This document shows, piece after piece, positions 1 to 14,219 of a DNA stretch of 64,000 nt; within the stretch, counting starts at the first letter, position 1; each line of letters begins with the position of its first letter. Below the pieces are notes generated by a model that was given only the letters and a program-made list of their open reading frames with translations, made no database searches and was not told the origin of the DNA. The stretch covers positions 5,037,270 through 5,101,269 of the forward strand of contig CM034136.1 in assembly GCA_019914995.1 (NCBI GenBank). The letters run 5' to 3'. Source of the stretch: Acanthochlamys bracteata. Its lineage: Eukaryota > Streptophyta > Magnoliopsida > Pandanales > Velloziaceae. The translations under genes and the position numbers were made by a program.

Positions 1-134
1 AAGTGACGCTTTAACTTTTAATACTTCTTTTTTGAAGTTAGAATGATTCTTTTTGTCCTCACTAAACAATCATAGTTACTTTGGACTTTCTGTACCCTAA
101 CAAAATTCAAACAAACACAGCAAGTGTCTTTCAC

Positions 135-143
135 TATATATAC
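135..143 (+). promoter_or_regulatory. TATA box of the P450 gene
   Basis: The sequence TATATATAC lies about 70 bp before the ATG at 214. A TATA box here would place transcription start near 165. This argues that the real start codon is 214 (or 226) and not the in-frame ATG at 124, which lies upstream of the TATA box. Confidence 0.55.
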
Positions 144-213
144 AAAATACGGACATAAACGTTCAAAACATTCCCCTCTACTATACTCGTTTATCCATAA
201 CAAAAAACAGTCC

Positions 214-1848
214 ATGCCGTTAGCCATGGTTACCGATCCTTTCTTGCTTGCAACTGCAGTCTTCTGCTTTCTCCTCCACTTAATTCTCCGGCGACTAACC
301 GAACGCCGGAACTCAACTCTCCCTCTCCCACCTGGCCCACGCAGTCTCCCGTTTATCGGCGCTCTCCCGCTCTTAGGCTCAGCTCCACACTCTAGCTTAG
401 CTCGTCTCGCCAAGCGATACGGCCCCATCATGTACTTGAAAATGGGAACGCGTAACGCCGTCGTTGTTTCTTCACCGTCAGCTGCCCGCATGTTTCTGAC
501 AACTCTCGATGCGCAGTTCGCTAACCGGCCGGAGCATATCTCGGCTCGCGAGCTCACCTACAACCGTGGAACACTTGTTTTCTCTGACTACACTCCGCGG
601 TGGAAGTATGAAAGAAAGTTGCTGAGCGTTCACATGCTCGGCGCACGCGCAATGGCCGACTGGGCTCCTTTACGGCGAGCTGAGGCAGGGAATTTGATTA
701 AATCCATGGCTGCTGCGAGTAAAGAAGGAAAGCCGGTGGTGGTGTCGGAGATGATGGTATGCGCTCTGGCGAATATCATAGGTCAACTGTTACTCAGCAA
801 GAGAGTGTTCGAGAACCAAGGAAAAGAGTCGAACGAGTTCAAGGACATGATAGTGGAGCTACTCACCGGAGGCGGGTTGTTTAACATAGGCGACTTCATT
901 CCTGCAATCGCGTTTCTTGATTTACAGGGTATTCAAGCAAAGATGAAGAGGATTCACTTGAAGTTCGACGCGTTGGTGAGCAAGATGCTTGAGGAACACG
1001 CCGCAACTTCCGAGCAGCGGAAAGCGAAGCCTGACTTTGTCGATGTAGTTATGCAGAACAGAGTTGGTGATGATGGTGTTACCATCACTGATGAAAACAT
1101 CAAGGGACTCATTTTTGTAAGTTTATTTGAAGTCTTCTTTCCGCATAGAATTCTAATTGTTGTGAAGCTTCAAACAGTTCATGTATATGGTAATTCTAAT
1201 ACCAACGCTAATATTATGCAGGACTTGTTTACTGCCGGCACTGACACAGCTTCTATCATACTAGAATGGGCATTAGCCGAGATGATAAAAAATCCGGCGA
1301 TCATGAGACGTGCACAACATGAGCTCGACAGTGTCGTAGGCCGTGACAGCCGTCTGGAAGAAAGTGACATTCCTCGGCTTCCCTACCTTCAAGCCATCGT
1401 CAAAGAAGCCATGCGAAAGCATCCTTCCACTCCTCTCAGTATCCCTCACTACTCTTTTGAACCTTGTGATGTTGATGGTTATCACATTCCCGGTGACACC
1501 CGATTGTTGATCAACATCTGGGCAATTGGAAGAGACCCTCAAGTGTGGGAAGAACCTCTACGGTTCAATCCGGAGAGGTTTTTGACTGGCCAAACGGCAA
1601 AGATAGAGCCCAACGGTAACGATTTTGAGCTGATTCCATTCGGTGCAGGGCGGAGGATTTGCGCAGGGAAGCAGACAGGGATTGTTTTCGTTCAGTACTT
1701 CTTGGGAACGCTTGTGCATGCGTTTGATTGGTTCGTGCCGGATGCTGAGAACATGAACATGGATGAAACGCCCGGGTTAGCGTTGCCGAAGACCGTCCCT
1801 ATCACGGCCACCGTCACACCAAGGTTGGCACTTGGCTGCTATATATGA
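214..1848 (+). CDS. CYP75A: flavonoid 3',5'-hydroxylase-like cytochrome P450 (CYP75A type)
   Basis: Two exons, 214..1116 and 1222..1848, give 509 aa, the usual CYP75A length. CYP75A enzymes are ER-anchored, NADPH-P450-reductase-dependent monooxygenases that hydroxylate the flavonoid B-ring at 3' and 5', leading to delphinidin-type pigments. Visible are an N-terminal membrane segment (residues about 8-25), the PPGP hinge (39-42), the I-helix motif AGTDT (306-310), ExxR as EAMR (363-366), PERF (418-421) and the heme loop [10 protein letters not shown] (441-450, Cys448). The C-terminal SRS6 reads GLALPK, with Ala where 3'-hydroxylases usually carry Thr, so 3',5' is preferred over 3'. The segment after the K-helix reads SIPHYSFEP, where canonical members have roughly NLPRISNEP, so this may be a divergent paralogue with altered substrate. 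The single intron sits just before the I-helix and is itself stop-free and in frame. A second ATG at 226 is a possible start. Confidence 0.85.
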   Translation: MPLAMVTDPFLLATAVFCFLLHLILRRLTERRNSTLPLPPGPRSLPFIGALPLLGSAPHSSLARLAKRYGPIMYLKMGTRNAVVVSSPSAARMFLTTLDAQFANRPEHISARELTYNRGTLVFSDYTPRWKYERKLLSVHMLGARAMADWAPLRRAEAGNLIKSMAAASKEGKPVVVSEMMVCALANIIGQLLLSKRVFENQGKESNEFKDMIVELLTGGGLFNIGDFIPAIAFLDLQGIQAKMKRIHLKFDALVSKMLEEHAATSEQRKAKPDFVDVVMQNRVGDDGVTITDENIKGLIFVSLFEVFFPHRILIVVKLQTVHVYGNSNTNANIMQDLFTAGTDTASIILEWALAEMIKNPAIMRRAQHELDSVVGRDSRLEESDIPRLPYLQAIVKEAMRKHPSTPLSIPHYSFEPCDVDGYHIPGDTRLLINIWAIGRDPQVWEEPLRFNPERFLTGQTAKIEPNGNDFELIPFGAGRRICAGKQTGIVFVQYFLGTLVHAFDWFVPDAENMNMDETPGLALPKTVPITATVTPRLALGCYI

Positions 1849-2217
1849 TCAAATACGAAAGTTTCTACTTTTGATTTGTTTCATTTACTCGTTTCTTCAA
1901 TGGTTTTGGTTTGTATAGATGTTCGTAAGAATGCAAATCCCAGTACAAAAATCACAAGAGTGCATATCCTTTTAAACATCTATGCTAAAACTCAGGGAAG
2001 GGTTATTTTACAACAGTTGATGTTACATGACAAGATCCTAAGCAACTATCTCTAGCTACTTTTGTACATGATGATTGTAGATAGCAGGCTTGTATTTGAC
2101 ATTTTCAGCCAATTACAGGTAGAATGAATCATAACAACGTAAACAAAGGTAATAACTTAAATTTATAAACACTGCTTTGCTAATAAAACAGAATCACTTT
2201 TACAGACTAATAATACT
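1849..2217. other. convergent 3' intergenic gap
   Basis: 369 bp between the stop codons of the P450 (+) and the TGA factor (-). It should hold both 3' UTRs. No further gene or repeat is visible. Confidence 0.6.
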
Positions 2218-5200
2218 TCACTCGCGAGGACGAGCAAGCCAAAGAGCACTCAGAGCTTGAAGACGAGAGAAATAATCACTTATAGCAAGGAATGCCCTCG
2301 CAGACTGTCTGGTTGTTAATATGCGATGAAGTTGCTGCAGAGTCTGTAGCCTCAGATTATCTGCCTAAAAATGTTAAAACACTTGCATAAGCCAACAAAT
2401 TTACTTTGTTAGTTTTACTCTCTATCAACTGTGCAAAGCTCCAACTACATTACATGGAAAGCAAATCTATACGTCAATATACCTGCCGCATGAAGTTTTC
2501 GAGGGTGCCAAGTTTGCCCATAGCCATTGCCATCTGGCCCATATAATTAGCAACATTTCCGGAAGACGCTGAAGGACCTAATGAACCAGCTAGAGTTTCT
2601 GCTAAAGATTGCTGCAAAGCTTCCATTCCCTGAGACAGTGCATCTTCACCTTGTTGGGAGGACTGCTGGAGGTTATTTATTGCAGCAACCTGCTGCTCTG
2701 TCAAAGGTTCCAGTTGGCTTGAAAGTAACTGCATTTTACGAAACATATCAAGAGATACACTTCTATAGAAAATAGATAGTGTTTTCACCATAAGAGGGCC
2801 TTGTCCCATAAAGAAAGAGATTTCAACAGCTACAATAGCCATGTTGGCATATTCAAGGTACTAACTTAGGAGATCATTATTCACTCCTACTGTTCATTGA
2901 ACATTATCCGTTGTTAGTGAACTACTTAGTCATCATTAAAACAACATAAGTCAATACAGCATTATGCTTTTGTAAGGGATTAATTTAACTTTCTTACATA
3001 TCTACCAGTTTATGACAGCTTCTATTAGCATCATCTTCACATTCTTGATAAGAAGGCAGCTATAGGCAATACTGGAGTAGGGTTATAGAATGCAAAATTT
3101 CCATCTTGGTAATTAGACTGCAAAATTAGTTACGCGAATAAATTTGGAAGTACTAAAGTTATGATGCTACCTTTTAGCACGTTGACAAATAATACTTCAT
3201 AAAAGTGGCTAAGCTCAAAGGGTCAAGGTAACTAACCATACATACATCCACTAGACTAATTTCATCATACTACTTACCCAAGTCATTTGTATCTAGAAAT
3301 GTCTGATAGTGCCAACAATGAAACATAACGTGCATGCAAAAAGTTACTTAAATAATAGGATAATAGTCTTACTGCAAATAGAAAAAACCGTTCACCTTGA
3401 GCAGTTCTGATGATCGGAAGCCACCTAACCACAGAAAACACCTCTCAGCAGGTGTCTTCCACATACCTGATAATAGATGAAAGACATCTGCCTTAGCAGC
3501 GGCACTTTTCAACTTAAATATCTCCTCATAGTGTGCCATAACCCCGTCAACAATAGTACGCAAGTCATTGTCATTAGCATGTGAATTGACTGCGGCTCTT
3601 AGCTCATTAATCTGACGGTTATGATCTTCCAACCATCGTGAATATTCTAAATCAAATGTCAACGCCCCTGCATACATATACATTAAGTAACACCCTCATA
3701 CGGAAAAACTTGCTGCTAAAATCTGGAAATCTACGATCAGTTAATTCGGCCTCTTCTCATCGAAACATAGAATCAATTATCATACAGGTATTTTTAAATG
3801 ATAATGCAAATTTTCTAAAATAATAATGCAACAATCTATATGGATGATAATAAAAGATTGCAAACAGTATCTATAAATCAAGCATTTGAAAAGCATAGTT
3901 AATAATATGAAAGAATGATATGGATGATGATTGCTTCACCAGAGGATACATTATACTTTCATTAAGATCATGCATCAAAGGATAATAATTGTTGGCTAAT
4001 ATGAAGTGTACCGTTCCCACCACTAGAATGGGATTGATCGCCAGAGCTTGAAATAAAAATGCCCTAGGTTGGAGAACATCAAGTCAGGTTAATCAACATT
4101 AGATGGGTTCTGATGGTAACAGCTTACCATAATTCATAAGATCTAAATTATACCTGCTGACGAGCTCTTTGAAGTTCTTGCTCAAGCTGAGTAAGCTTCA
4201 GCCTGCTGCTTTCTAGTTGTTGGACGTATGCCTTGTCAAAGGGAACAGATATAATGGTTTAGCAGATTTTGGAGAGAAGAAAAAGATAGCAGGGCATGCA
4301 AGGCATAAAAACATACGCACTATGAGCAGCAGGTTACACATTGGAGTTTATGTACTTATTCGAAAGTAAAGAGTGCGACTCCAATCCATTCAAAACCAAA
4401 AATCTGCTTATTATTCCCAATATTGCTTCCTATTTAATTGCAACTAGATGCCTTGTTAATCCGGATAAAGTTTATGCAACTGGTGCATGAACTCAAGATG
4501 AGGTACTTTTGGTCAATCACTGCATTTGTGAGATGCAATTCACTAAATGGCATTTTCCAGGATATTAGTTTCTTGTATGTAAAGTTTTCCTAAAATAGTG
4601 CTCATAGAATTTTATGTCAGGATATATCACAGATAATCTCTGCTTACGCATTTTTTCATATAAATTACCGATACACTCCATGTAATGTGGAGAAGGCCAT
4701 GCATATTACCTAAACTTAACCTTTTGGTGGGTGTCTCCGGATTCTCATACTCCCAAAACTTACATGAATTTCCTCCTATCTAAATAGTGACTGGGACACA
4801 TTTTTTGATCTGCTAAATTTCTGAGGTTAGAAGTACAAGAATCTAGGAAACTAAGGAAGGTTTTCATAAAAGCAATTATGGAAGATAATATACAGATGGC
4901 ACGAATAAGAAACAAATAAAAAGACCTAAAACCGGAGTATGAACTGCCTGTAGAGAAGACACACAAGATCCTCTTAAACTAAAGCCATACCAACAAAATG
5001 TACATGGGGCTTAGTGCAACTGCCCTTGTAGCACTCAAAAACCATAAAAACATAAGCTTTTTAGAAATTAGATAAAAAGTAAAAACTTTGATAGTTCAAA
5101 ACAACAAAGGTCGTCACATTTAGAAGGGTATGCATCATCTTCATATCTTACACAAACTTCTTACATAGTTTTAGCTTAAAACCCCATCTTTACTATACCT

Positions 5201-5840
5201 ATTTCATATGATTAATTAAGAAATAAAATCTGTAGTCTTAAAATCATGTTCCTATTTTAAACTATCCAATTCTGGATGTAAAGCTTATAATAAGCCAGAA
5301 AACAAATAGAATAACCTGCCAAACAGATACAATAATGTTTCTTTTATTCCACAGTTCAGATAACCTCCTGCTGAAGTTACAGAAACATGAATACCTTTTT
5401 CCTAAGCCGGCTCTTTCTTGCAGCTTCACGATTTTGGGCTAGCCGACGAAGTGTCTGAGATAAAACAAAACCAACTGGCAGCTTAGTTTACATTCATTCT
5501 TCATAGGAAAAAAGAGACTTGCCTAAGGGAAGCTAATTACTTTATGGTCCCCTGCTTTCTCCTTTGATCTATCGCTTGAATCAGAACCTGCTATAGCAGC
5601 ATTATACCCTTGCTCAAACTGTGGTAATAATATATGGCATATAGAAGTGTTAGAAATGCCAAAAGTCACTAATATGGTGCAATACACGATTCTATGAATA
5701 AAGGGCCATCCAAAAAGGGGATCAAGAAAGAAGTGAGAGTGTGAGACATGTGAGCAACCACCTAAATTTAGTACCTTTTGCATTTTGTCTTCACCATCAG
5801 CGTCCGTTGAGGTGTCCGTCCGAGGACTCAGATCTGCCAT
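2218..5840 (-). CDS. TGA2: TGA2-like bZIP transcription factor (clade II, DOG1 domain)
   Basis: Eight exons in transcription order: 5840..5775, 5618..5541, 5454..5395, 4231..4154, 4063..4012, 3667..3396, 2728..2483 and 2364..2218. All junctions are GT-AG and the 999-nt frame closes to 332 aa, the length of TGA2/5/6. Clade-II TGA factors bind TGACG (as-1) elements in the nucleus and work with NPR1 in salicylate and detoxification responses. The basic region includes LAQNREAARKSRLRKK (residues about 53-68), followed by a zipper starting AYVQQLE. The DOG1-type domain contains RWLEDHNRQINELRAAV, DVFHLLSGMWKTPAERCFLW and LEPLTEQQ, and the protein ends WLARPRE. The start at 5840 (MADLSPRTDTSTD) matches short-form clade II proteins. 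An open frame carrying an N-terminal extension lies just upstream but is one base out of register (see findings), so a longer protein may exist. Confidence 0.92.
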
Positions 5841-8430
5841 TTTGGGTCCCCCCAGTTTTCAAACTGTCTGCTAGAAGGTGGTACCAGATTAGGTTGATGT
5901 CCACCTTGCTGATGCACTGAAGAAGAGGTTACTCTTGTTGGTACGCTATGTCAATTGCCAAGAGAGGCTGCCATCAAATATTACAAGGCCACAATGTCAA
6001 TGAGTATAATGACCAGGCTATTCCGATGTTCCAGTTTTCTACAATCCAGTCACATTGATTTTTATTCCGGCCATAACATAAAACTGGATATAGAACTAAC
6101 TTATAGCTCAAACTGGATCTTCGCAAGGCTTGGAACAACTTAAGCAAGTTCTATTCCCTGTGGCTCTCTTCACTCTATTGGTTATGCTCGTTTTCAAGTT
6201 TCAACAAAGGGAATAGGCATTCACGAAAAGCAATCCATGTCTCCAATATAATCAATCTTCAATATAGTAAGATTGACAGACTGAGTGTGAGACAGACTTC
6301 ATATCTTCCAATTCAAGAAATTTTGAATAGTGCATCTTTACAATTTTTAAAAGAATCCTCAACATCAGGTTTAGTGAATGAAGAAACAATTTTCTATTAA
6401 GACAAGGAGCAACAAATTTAGGATACCATAGCTTACACAATCTTAAATCAAGAAACGCTTGATGTAGTATATAGTTTATAATGCAAAAGATAATTTATTC
6501 GATGCTTCCAAAGTTTCTGTTTGATGGTATTGACTTCATACTTTCAAATACAAGTTACTTCTGAAACATTTCAATCACATTTAGAAACATCAGTGAGTAC
6601 TGTGAAACTTGACAATGTAATTGCTGAGTTCCGCCTTCACATCCTAGGAATTATGCCCAACTTTTAAACAGTGATCATAGCTATGTAAGGTAACCATTTT
6701 TAGTCAGTTAGAACACCAATTGCAAAGGATCTAATGTAGCCTGGCTACTTGGGTTTGGATTAAGAACAGGATCTGCAGCAAAGACGGTTCCTACAACTAT
6801 AGCAAACAATCGCAAGCAAACATATTAAAGGAATAGCTAACATGCTTCACCCTTAGACATTTTAGGTAAACATACAGAGGAACTAGATGTTACAAATTAA
6901 GTAAAAACTCAGCAGCTAACAGCTTCTGAACCAAACCTTTAGGACGAATCTATGAGCTATACATGTTCAAAAACAAGAACTTGTCAACGAAGTTCATTAA
7001 GCAAAATGTAGTATATTCACCCTCAAGTATGAATGCAAGTGATAAAGTCAATATCTTTTGCATACAAACTGTAGTATGGACATAGGAAGAGTATCGTACT
7101 TTGACTGCAGCCATTAGCATTTACTACTCGAAATACACTGGATTGCTCAACTCTCCCCAGTGAAGCCCTTGAAGTGTGAATGTTGTTTTCCTTCATGCTG
7201 CTAGAAAAGCTAACAATAAAAGCAGTTTAGGAAAAAAAATGGGTAAATTAATTGAGCATTGATACCCCAAATTATGAACTAGAGTTGTACATTCTAACGG
7301 GAACAGTATGTGTATCATGTGGGCATTTTGTAAGAAAAGATATCAGGATGTATATGAAGTAGTTCTGTACATTTGAATGACACATCCACAAACATCCATC
7401 AAACTTTCAAAGCACAGATTCAACTTCCTAAATGTAAGTGAAGTTTATGGCATCATTATAGAAAACATTCTTAACACAAGAGACTGTTCGAGGAGATTAG
7501 ATATCATTTAAAGAACATACAGGGTACAGTTCCTAGCAGCAAAGAGACAAATATAACCCACAGATTACTTCTGCCTTCTTTTGCAAAGTTCTGTAACCCA
7601 TACAAATTACAATCATTCACTAATGCCATAATATTCTAACTAAACGGAATTAATAACAGTCCCACAGACTAAAGGCCAAATCTAATCTTTTTATTTGTAC
7701 AGAGCCTAAACCCATCTTCATTTCCAGATTGCCTATGTTCTGCAAAAATCTAAAAGAGAGAATAAACAATAGGATAAAGTTCTACGTTCTGGTTTCTGGT
7801 TCACTTCAAGGATGAAGGAAAAAAACTAAACAGTGTAAACTATGACATGCTTAACCTACAGTGTGGTCAAATTTGAACTCCCTACCCTAACACAATGAAA
7901 CTATCCAATAGAACACAAACAGAACAGGCAGTAAAGAAACTGCACAAATAAATGACAAAAACCAACGACCAAAGAGGAATTGTAAATGAAACAGATAGCA
8001 CACCGACTATGAGAAGAATTCCTCACAGAATTAACGAAGCTTGGGATCCCGTCTGCAACACTCTTCAACCGCTGCCTTCTCACTTACTACTCCTCATTCA
8101 CCACCTCCCATCATCCCTTTCCAAGCAATCTCCTTTCCAACTGACAAATAAACCGAAAAATCTCATCTTTAGTCAAAATAAAAGGAAAGTTTCAGAAAAG
8201 AATCGAACTTTTGAATCCGTACTCGCGAAGCAAAGGAACTGGTGCTACAGCAACAACAATCACAGTATAACAGAGAGACAAATTTCCAAGGATCAAGGAA
8301 GATTTCAATAACTTGGGGGAAATTATTGAAAGTGTTTAATTTTAATTTAAAATTCCGAGCTCCGGCGAAGGAGAAGGGGTGGGTCTCGACTGCTCTGCTC
8401 TGCTTTCACTTATTAGATCTTTTTTAAACA
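5841..8430 (-). other. 5' leader and leader introns of the TGA gene (inferred)
   Basis: The 2.6 kb upstream of the TGA ATG contains no separate gene. An acceptor (…ATAG) at 5946 opens a frame with VTSSSVHQQGGHQP and ENWGDPK that runs up to the ATG, like the N-terminal extension of long TGA2.1-type proteins. A second exon-like frame starts at 7196. The more GC-rich stretch 8230..8420 looks like a transcribed 5' UTR on the minus strand, followed outward by AT-rich DNA. The extent of the transcript is inferred. Confidence 0.45.
7100..7196 (-). other. candidate distal N-terminal coding exon of the TGA gene
   Basis: The minus strand opens with ATG at 7196 and reads MKENNIHTSRASLGRVEQ, then SSVFRVVNANGCSQ, up to a possible GT donor after 7100. 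The composition (Ser/Arg/Asn-rich, FRVVNANG) resembles the N-termini I associate with long-form TGA proteins. The phase does not join directly to the exon beginning at 5945, so at least one more exon or a different donor would be needed. Low confidence. Confidence 0.3.
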
Positions 8431-11351
8431 AAATAAATAAATATAGAAACTTTCATTAATAATTATTTTATCTTTCCTTTTATTATTATCCATATACATG
8501 TGAAGGAACCAGTAATTTACGATAAGGGGCTGCTTGTGATTTGATATGCAAAATTAGGTCCCCCAGGTCTTAAACAGTTTTCAATGGAAATACTTTTATT
8601 TTGCTTGACTTTTTTCTGTATTACATATTTAGCAAAATATTTCACATTTCACTATTTATTAAAACTTCTTACATTAATAACGTTTTTATTAAAATTTAAT
8701 AATACAGATAAAATACATTATAATATTTCTTAATGAAAATTAAATCTATTTTCTAAAAACTTATGATACATTTTAAGTATTCTAAATATCTCTAAAAATA
8801 AAAAACCATTGTAGTTTGTTTTCTCAAAAAATTGCCATCCACGTTCCGGTCAATGTCAAACAAATAGTTAATTAAGCTTAATTTAAGAATCATTAATGAA
8901 GCATTGACTTTGTGGATATTTAAGATATATTTATGAGTTTTTTTTAAATTAAAATTTTAAAAATTTAAAAAGTAAGTTTTATTATTTTATCTTAATAAAT
9001 AATAAAAATATAATATATTTCATAATCTAAAATTTTTTATATTTTTAAAAATTTTATAAAAATTCTATAAAATATATTCAAACAGAATTCTTTTGTTGTG
9101 TGTATTCTTTTTTATTATATAATTATTGTATATAATATTTTTTAGAAAAAATTATTTTAAAAAAGTTTATTTTCAGAAAATTACTTCTTATAAGAAAAAA
9201 ATACACTCTTAAATGAGTCACTTTATTGAAGTAATTTCTGAGAAAGCCACAATATAATTTATATTTCAAAACTTCAAAATCAATTCCACTGCCTCTACCT
9301 TAGCAGTGTACTGAAGCAGCAATTTCTTTCTGTCAACATTAGGAAACATAGAATCTCAATATTTTTCAAATTTTAGAAACAATTGTGTGATTATATTTGT
9401 GGAATTTCTTATACTACTTGTGAAAGTTTGTTTCTATTCCAGCAAAATATTTATTACTTTGAGAGGAGTGAATGGTTTCATTTATTATTAGTAGTGTAGT
9501 TTTGTTAGTAGTGTAATAAAATTTTCTTTCAAACTAGTAATAATTTTTCTACTTAAATTTCTGTACTTTATTTTTTATTATTATATATTTTGTCGCAAGA
9601 TCGTTATTTTGCGTTGCGTATAAGAAGCTGTCCTGATTTCAGATTAGTCACGAGTTATTCCTTTCCTAATGTTTTATATCTCTGTTTTGTGTTTCCATGA
9701 TATAGACAGTACGTTTAGTTTGGCACATTACTTGCGTTATGGGCGTGTTTACTTAGTAAATGAATTTAAATTTTGAAAATTTTAGAAAATAAATTTAAAA
9801 AATTAAATTTTAAATTTTAAAATATTTAATAAAAACAAATTTTTATATTAATTTTATATTAATAATAAATTTTAAAATTATATTTAAAAAATTAATAAAA
9901 TTTAAATTGTTAGTAAACACGCTCTATATAGCGGTACTAGTTTCTACATGTTTAGGCATCTTGTCTAACGAATTTTGAACATTAAAAACTTTATAATTTA
10001 TAGGTCATTTATATTAAAGTTACAAAAATGCATCATTAACAAGCAAAATGTTCAAATATATGCTTTTCAAAGTATTTGTTTTTTTTTTTAAGTCATAAAT
10101 TCAATATTACTCTAATAGTTTTAATATATGTTTGAAGATTTTTATCATTTCCGTAATTTGTATCATGAGATCATGTCATGGTAAATCAACAACTCCGCTT
10201 TTGTTATATTATATTATTTCGTATTATTTTTAAAAAGTAAGTTTTTTAAAATTTGGGTTTTATAAAAGAATTTTTTATATTTAATTGTATTTGATATAAA
10301 TTTATTTTGATAATAAAGTAATATATTGATTTTGCTCTTGTATTTGATCAATTGCGTATTTCAAATGCATGTAATTAAGTTTCGCAAAATTAAATTTAGT
10401 AAAAATAAAGCTCGGTGAAAACAGAATTTGAAGTGATATTTGATATAAGGAAAGTAAAATCTAAAGTTAAATTTTAATAAAAGTAAAATTTTATGTAAAA
10501 ATAAAAATAGAGTGCGGAATGACAGTTGAACATGACTGAACTCAAAATGTAAATAGAAAAAATGAAATTCCATATATTTGAATCAAGTCCTAAGCTCACG
10601 CACATGGTACTATTCAAAAGATGTATGACATTATTTATAAATTTTTTTCATTTTAATTTTTAATTATATATTTTTTAATAAATATTTAAGTATTATTACA
10701 ATTTTAAAAAAAAATTAAATAGTACAAAACATTCTTAAATATTTTTATTTTAAAAAAACTTTTTTTCATAATCACTTCCAAATAACTCCTAATTCAACTT
10801 AAGATCTTGTATCGCCTCAGCTCTTTGTGAATATGCCATCTTTTCAAAGGATATCTTAATAGAATGTCAGCCATCTCTAGCGCCAATGTGATAAGACCTA
10901 AGCGTAATATGCTTTGTTCTTGATATTTGCTTTGTTTTTTAGAAGAAATTTATGCTATGAAACGTAATATGCTAATAAAGGTTTTAGTTTTCTGTAAGTG
11001 GAGTTCATTTGAGATGAGATGTCTTCGCCAATTCCACTTTCTTTCCTTTTTGCTTTGGTTGGAGTATTCCAGTTATAAAAAAAAACTACATATTTTGATC
11101 CGCTACCCGGATCATTCTACAGAGCAATGTACATGAACTTCATGAATTTTTTTGTTTTTCTTTGAGCTAATTAAAGATGAATGAATTTTGTTCCACGAAA
11201 TAGTACAGACAATCTCCTCAACAACGACATGATTGTCCATCTCTTCAGCGTCATCTTGATCAAGCCATTGCCATTGTTGATAACACTTGAAGCTTTCCAA
11301 AACATTTTACTTTGGACAAACCATTGAATTCTTTCTACTCTCGACACAACT
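8431..11351. other. AT-rich intergenic region
   Basis: About 2.9 kb between the 5' end of the TGA gene and the 3' end of the CDPK gene. It is dominated by A/T runs and contains one PIF/Harbinger-like MITE (9741..9924). The other open frames here are short, AT-rich and unconvincing. Confidence 0.6.
9741..9924. mobile_element. MITE, PIF/Harbinger-like (copy 1)
   Basis: 184-bp AT-rich element with terminal inverted repeats GGGCGTGTTTAC and GTAAACACGCTC and 3-bp flanking TAT on each side. No coding capacity. The same termini recur at 19193 and 19538. TIR sequence, size and 3-bp target duplication suit a Tourist/PIF-Harbinger-type non-autonomous DNA transposon. TAT is not the canonical TAA/TTA target. 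Confidence 0.65.
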
Positions 11352-13605
<2,254 letters not shown>

Positions 13606-14219
13606 GGTGATCTTGCAAAGAGGGAACGGACAAGAAATTAACACCAAGATTGAAGGAATTAATGGAAAATTTAGACGAGTTAATATTGTTGCTTGGTGGA
13701 GGAAATCGAAGAAGAGAAAGAAAGAATTCAAAATAATAGGTTGGATGAGAGAGAATGGAGAGGGAGGGAATTCAGAGAACGAGAGAATTGATGAGTTGTT
13801 TTTTTATTAGCTTTATTCTTTTTTATGGCTTTTCTTTGTTGTTTTTGTTTTAAGGGAAAGGGGAGGTAGCGAGGGAATGGCGGGAGCCGACCGTTTGGTT
13901 TCATGTATAGTACTCGTTTGGTTAAAATATTTATGTAACTTATAAGTATAATGTTTTATAGATTCTTTTTTTACTAAGGTTTGCTTATTTGCTAATGTTT
14001 ATTAATTTTGTGATGAATGTTTATGGAGCTCACGCCCTATGTTTGAGTGAACATGCAAAAGTTGACGCGTTATTGCTTACTATATTGAAGCCATTCCCAT
14101 TATATGTTGCAAAGCTCAAGGAATTGAGTTGAGTTGCTTATTCATGTGTGGATGTTTGTCACTAGTGGAAGATCGAAGTCACAGAACTGCAAGGCTATAA
14201 GAAGGGATCTAAGAAAAAA
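13606..14219. other. CDPK upstream region
   Basis: Leader and promoter of the CDPK on the minus strand, then AT-rich intergenic DNA. Minus-strand AATAAAAAA/ATAAAAAAG runs near 13800..13830 could serve as a TATA region but are not distinctive. No gene is seen. Confidence 0.5.

Noticed and set aside
124-213. Extended N-terminus of the P450 from the in-frame ATG at 124
   Set aside because: That ATG lies upstream of the TATA box and would put a charged stretch before the membrane anchor. The start at 214 gives the normal family length.
10361-10573. Minus-strand frame rich in Phe and Leu
   Set aside because: It is composed of AT-rich low-complexity DNA, with no codon structure or family match.
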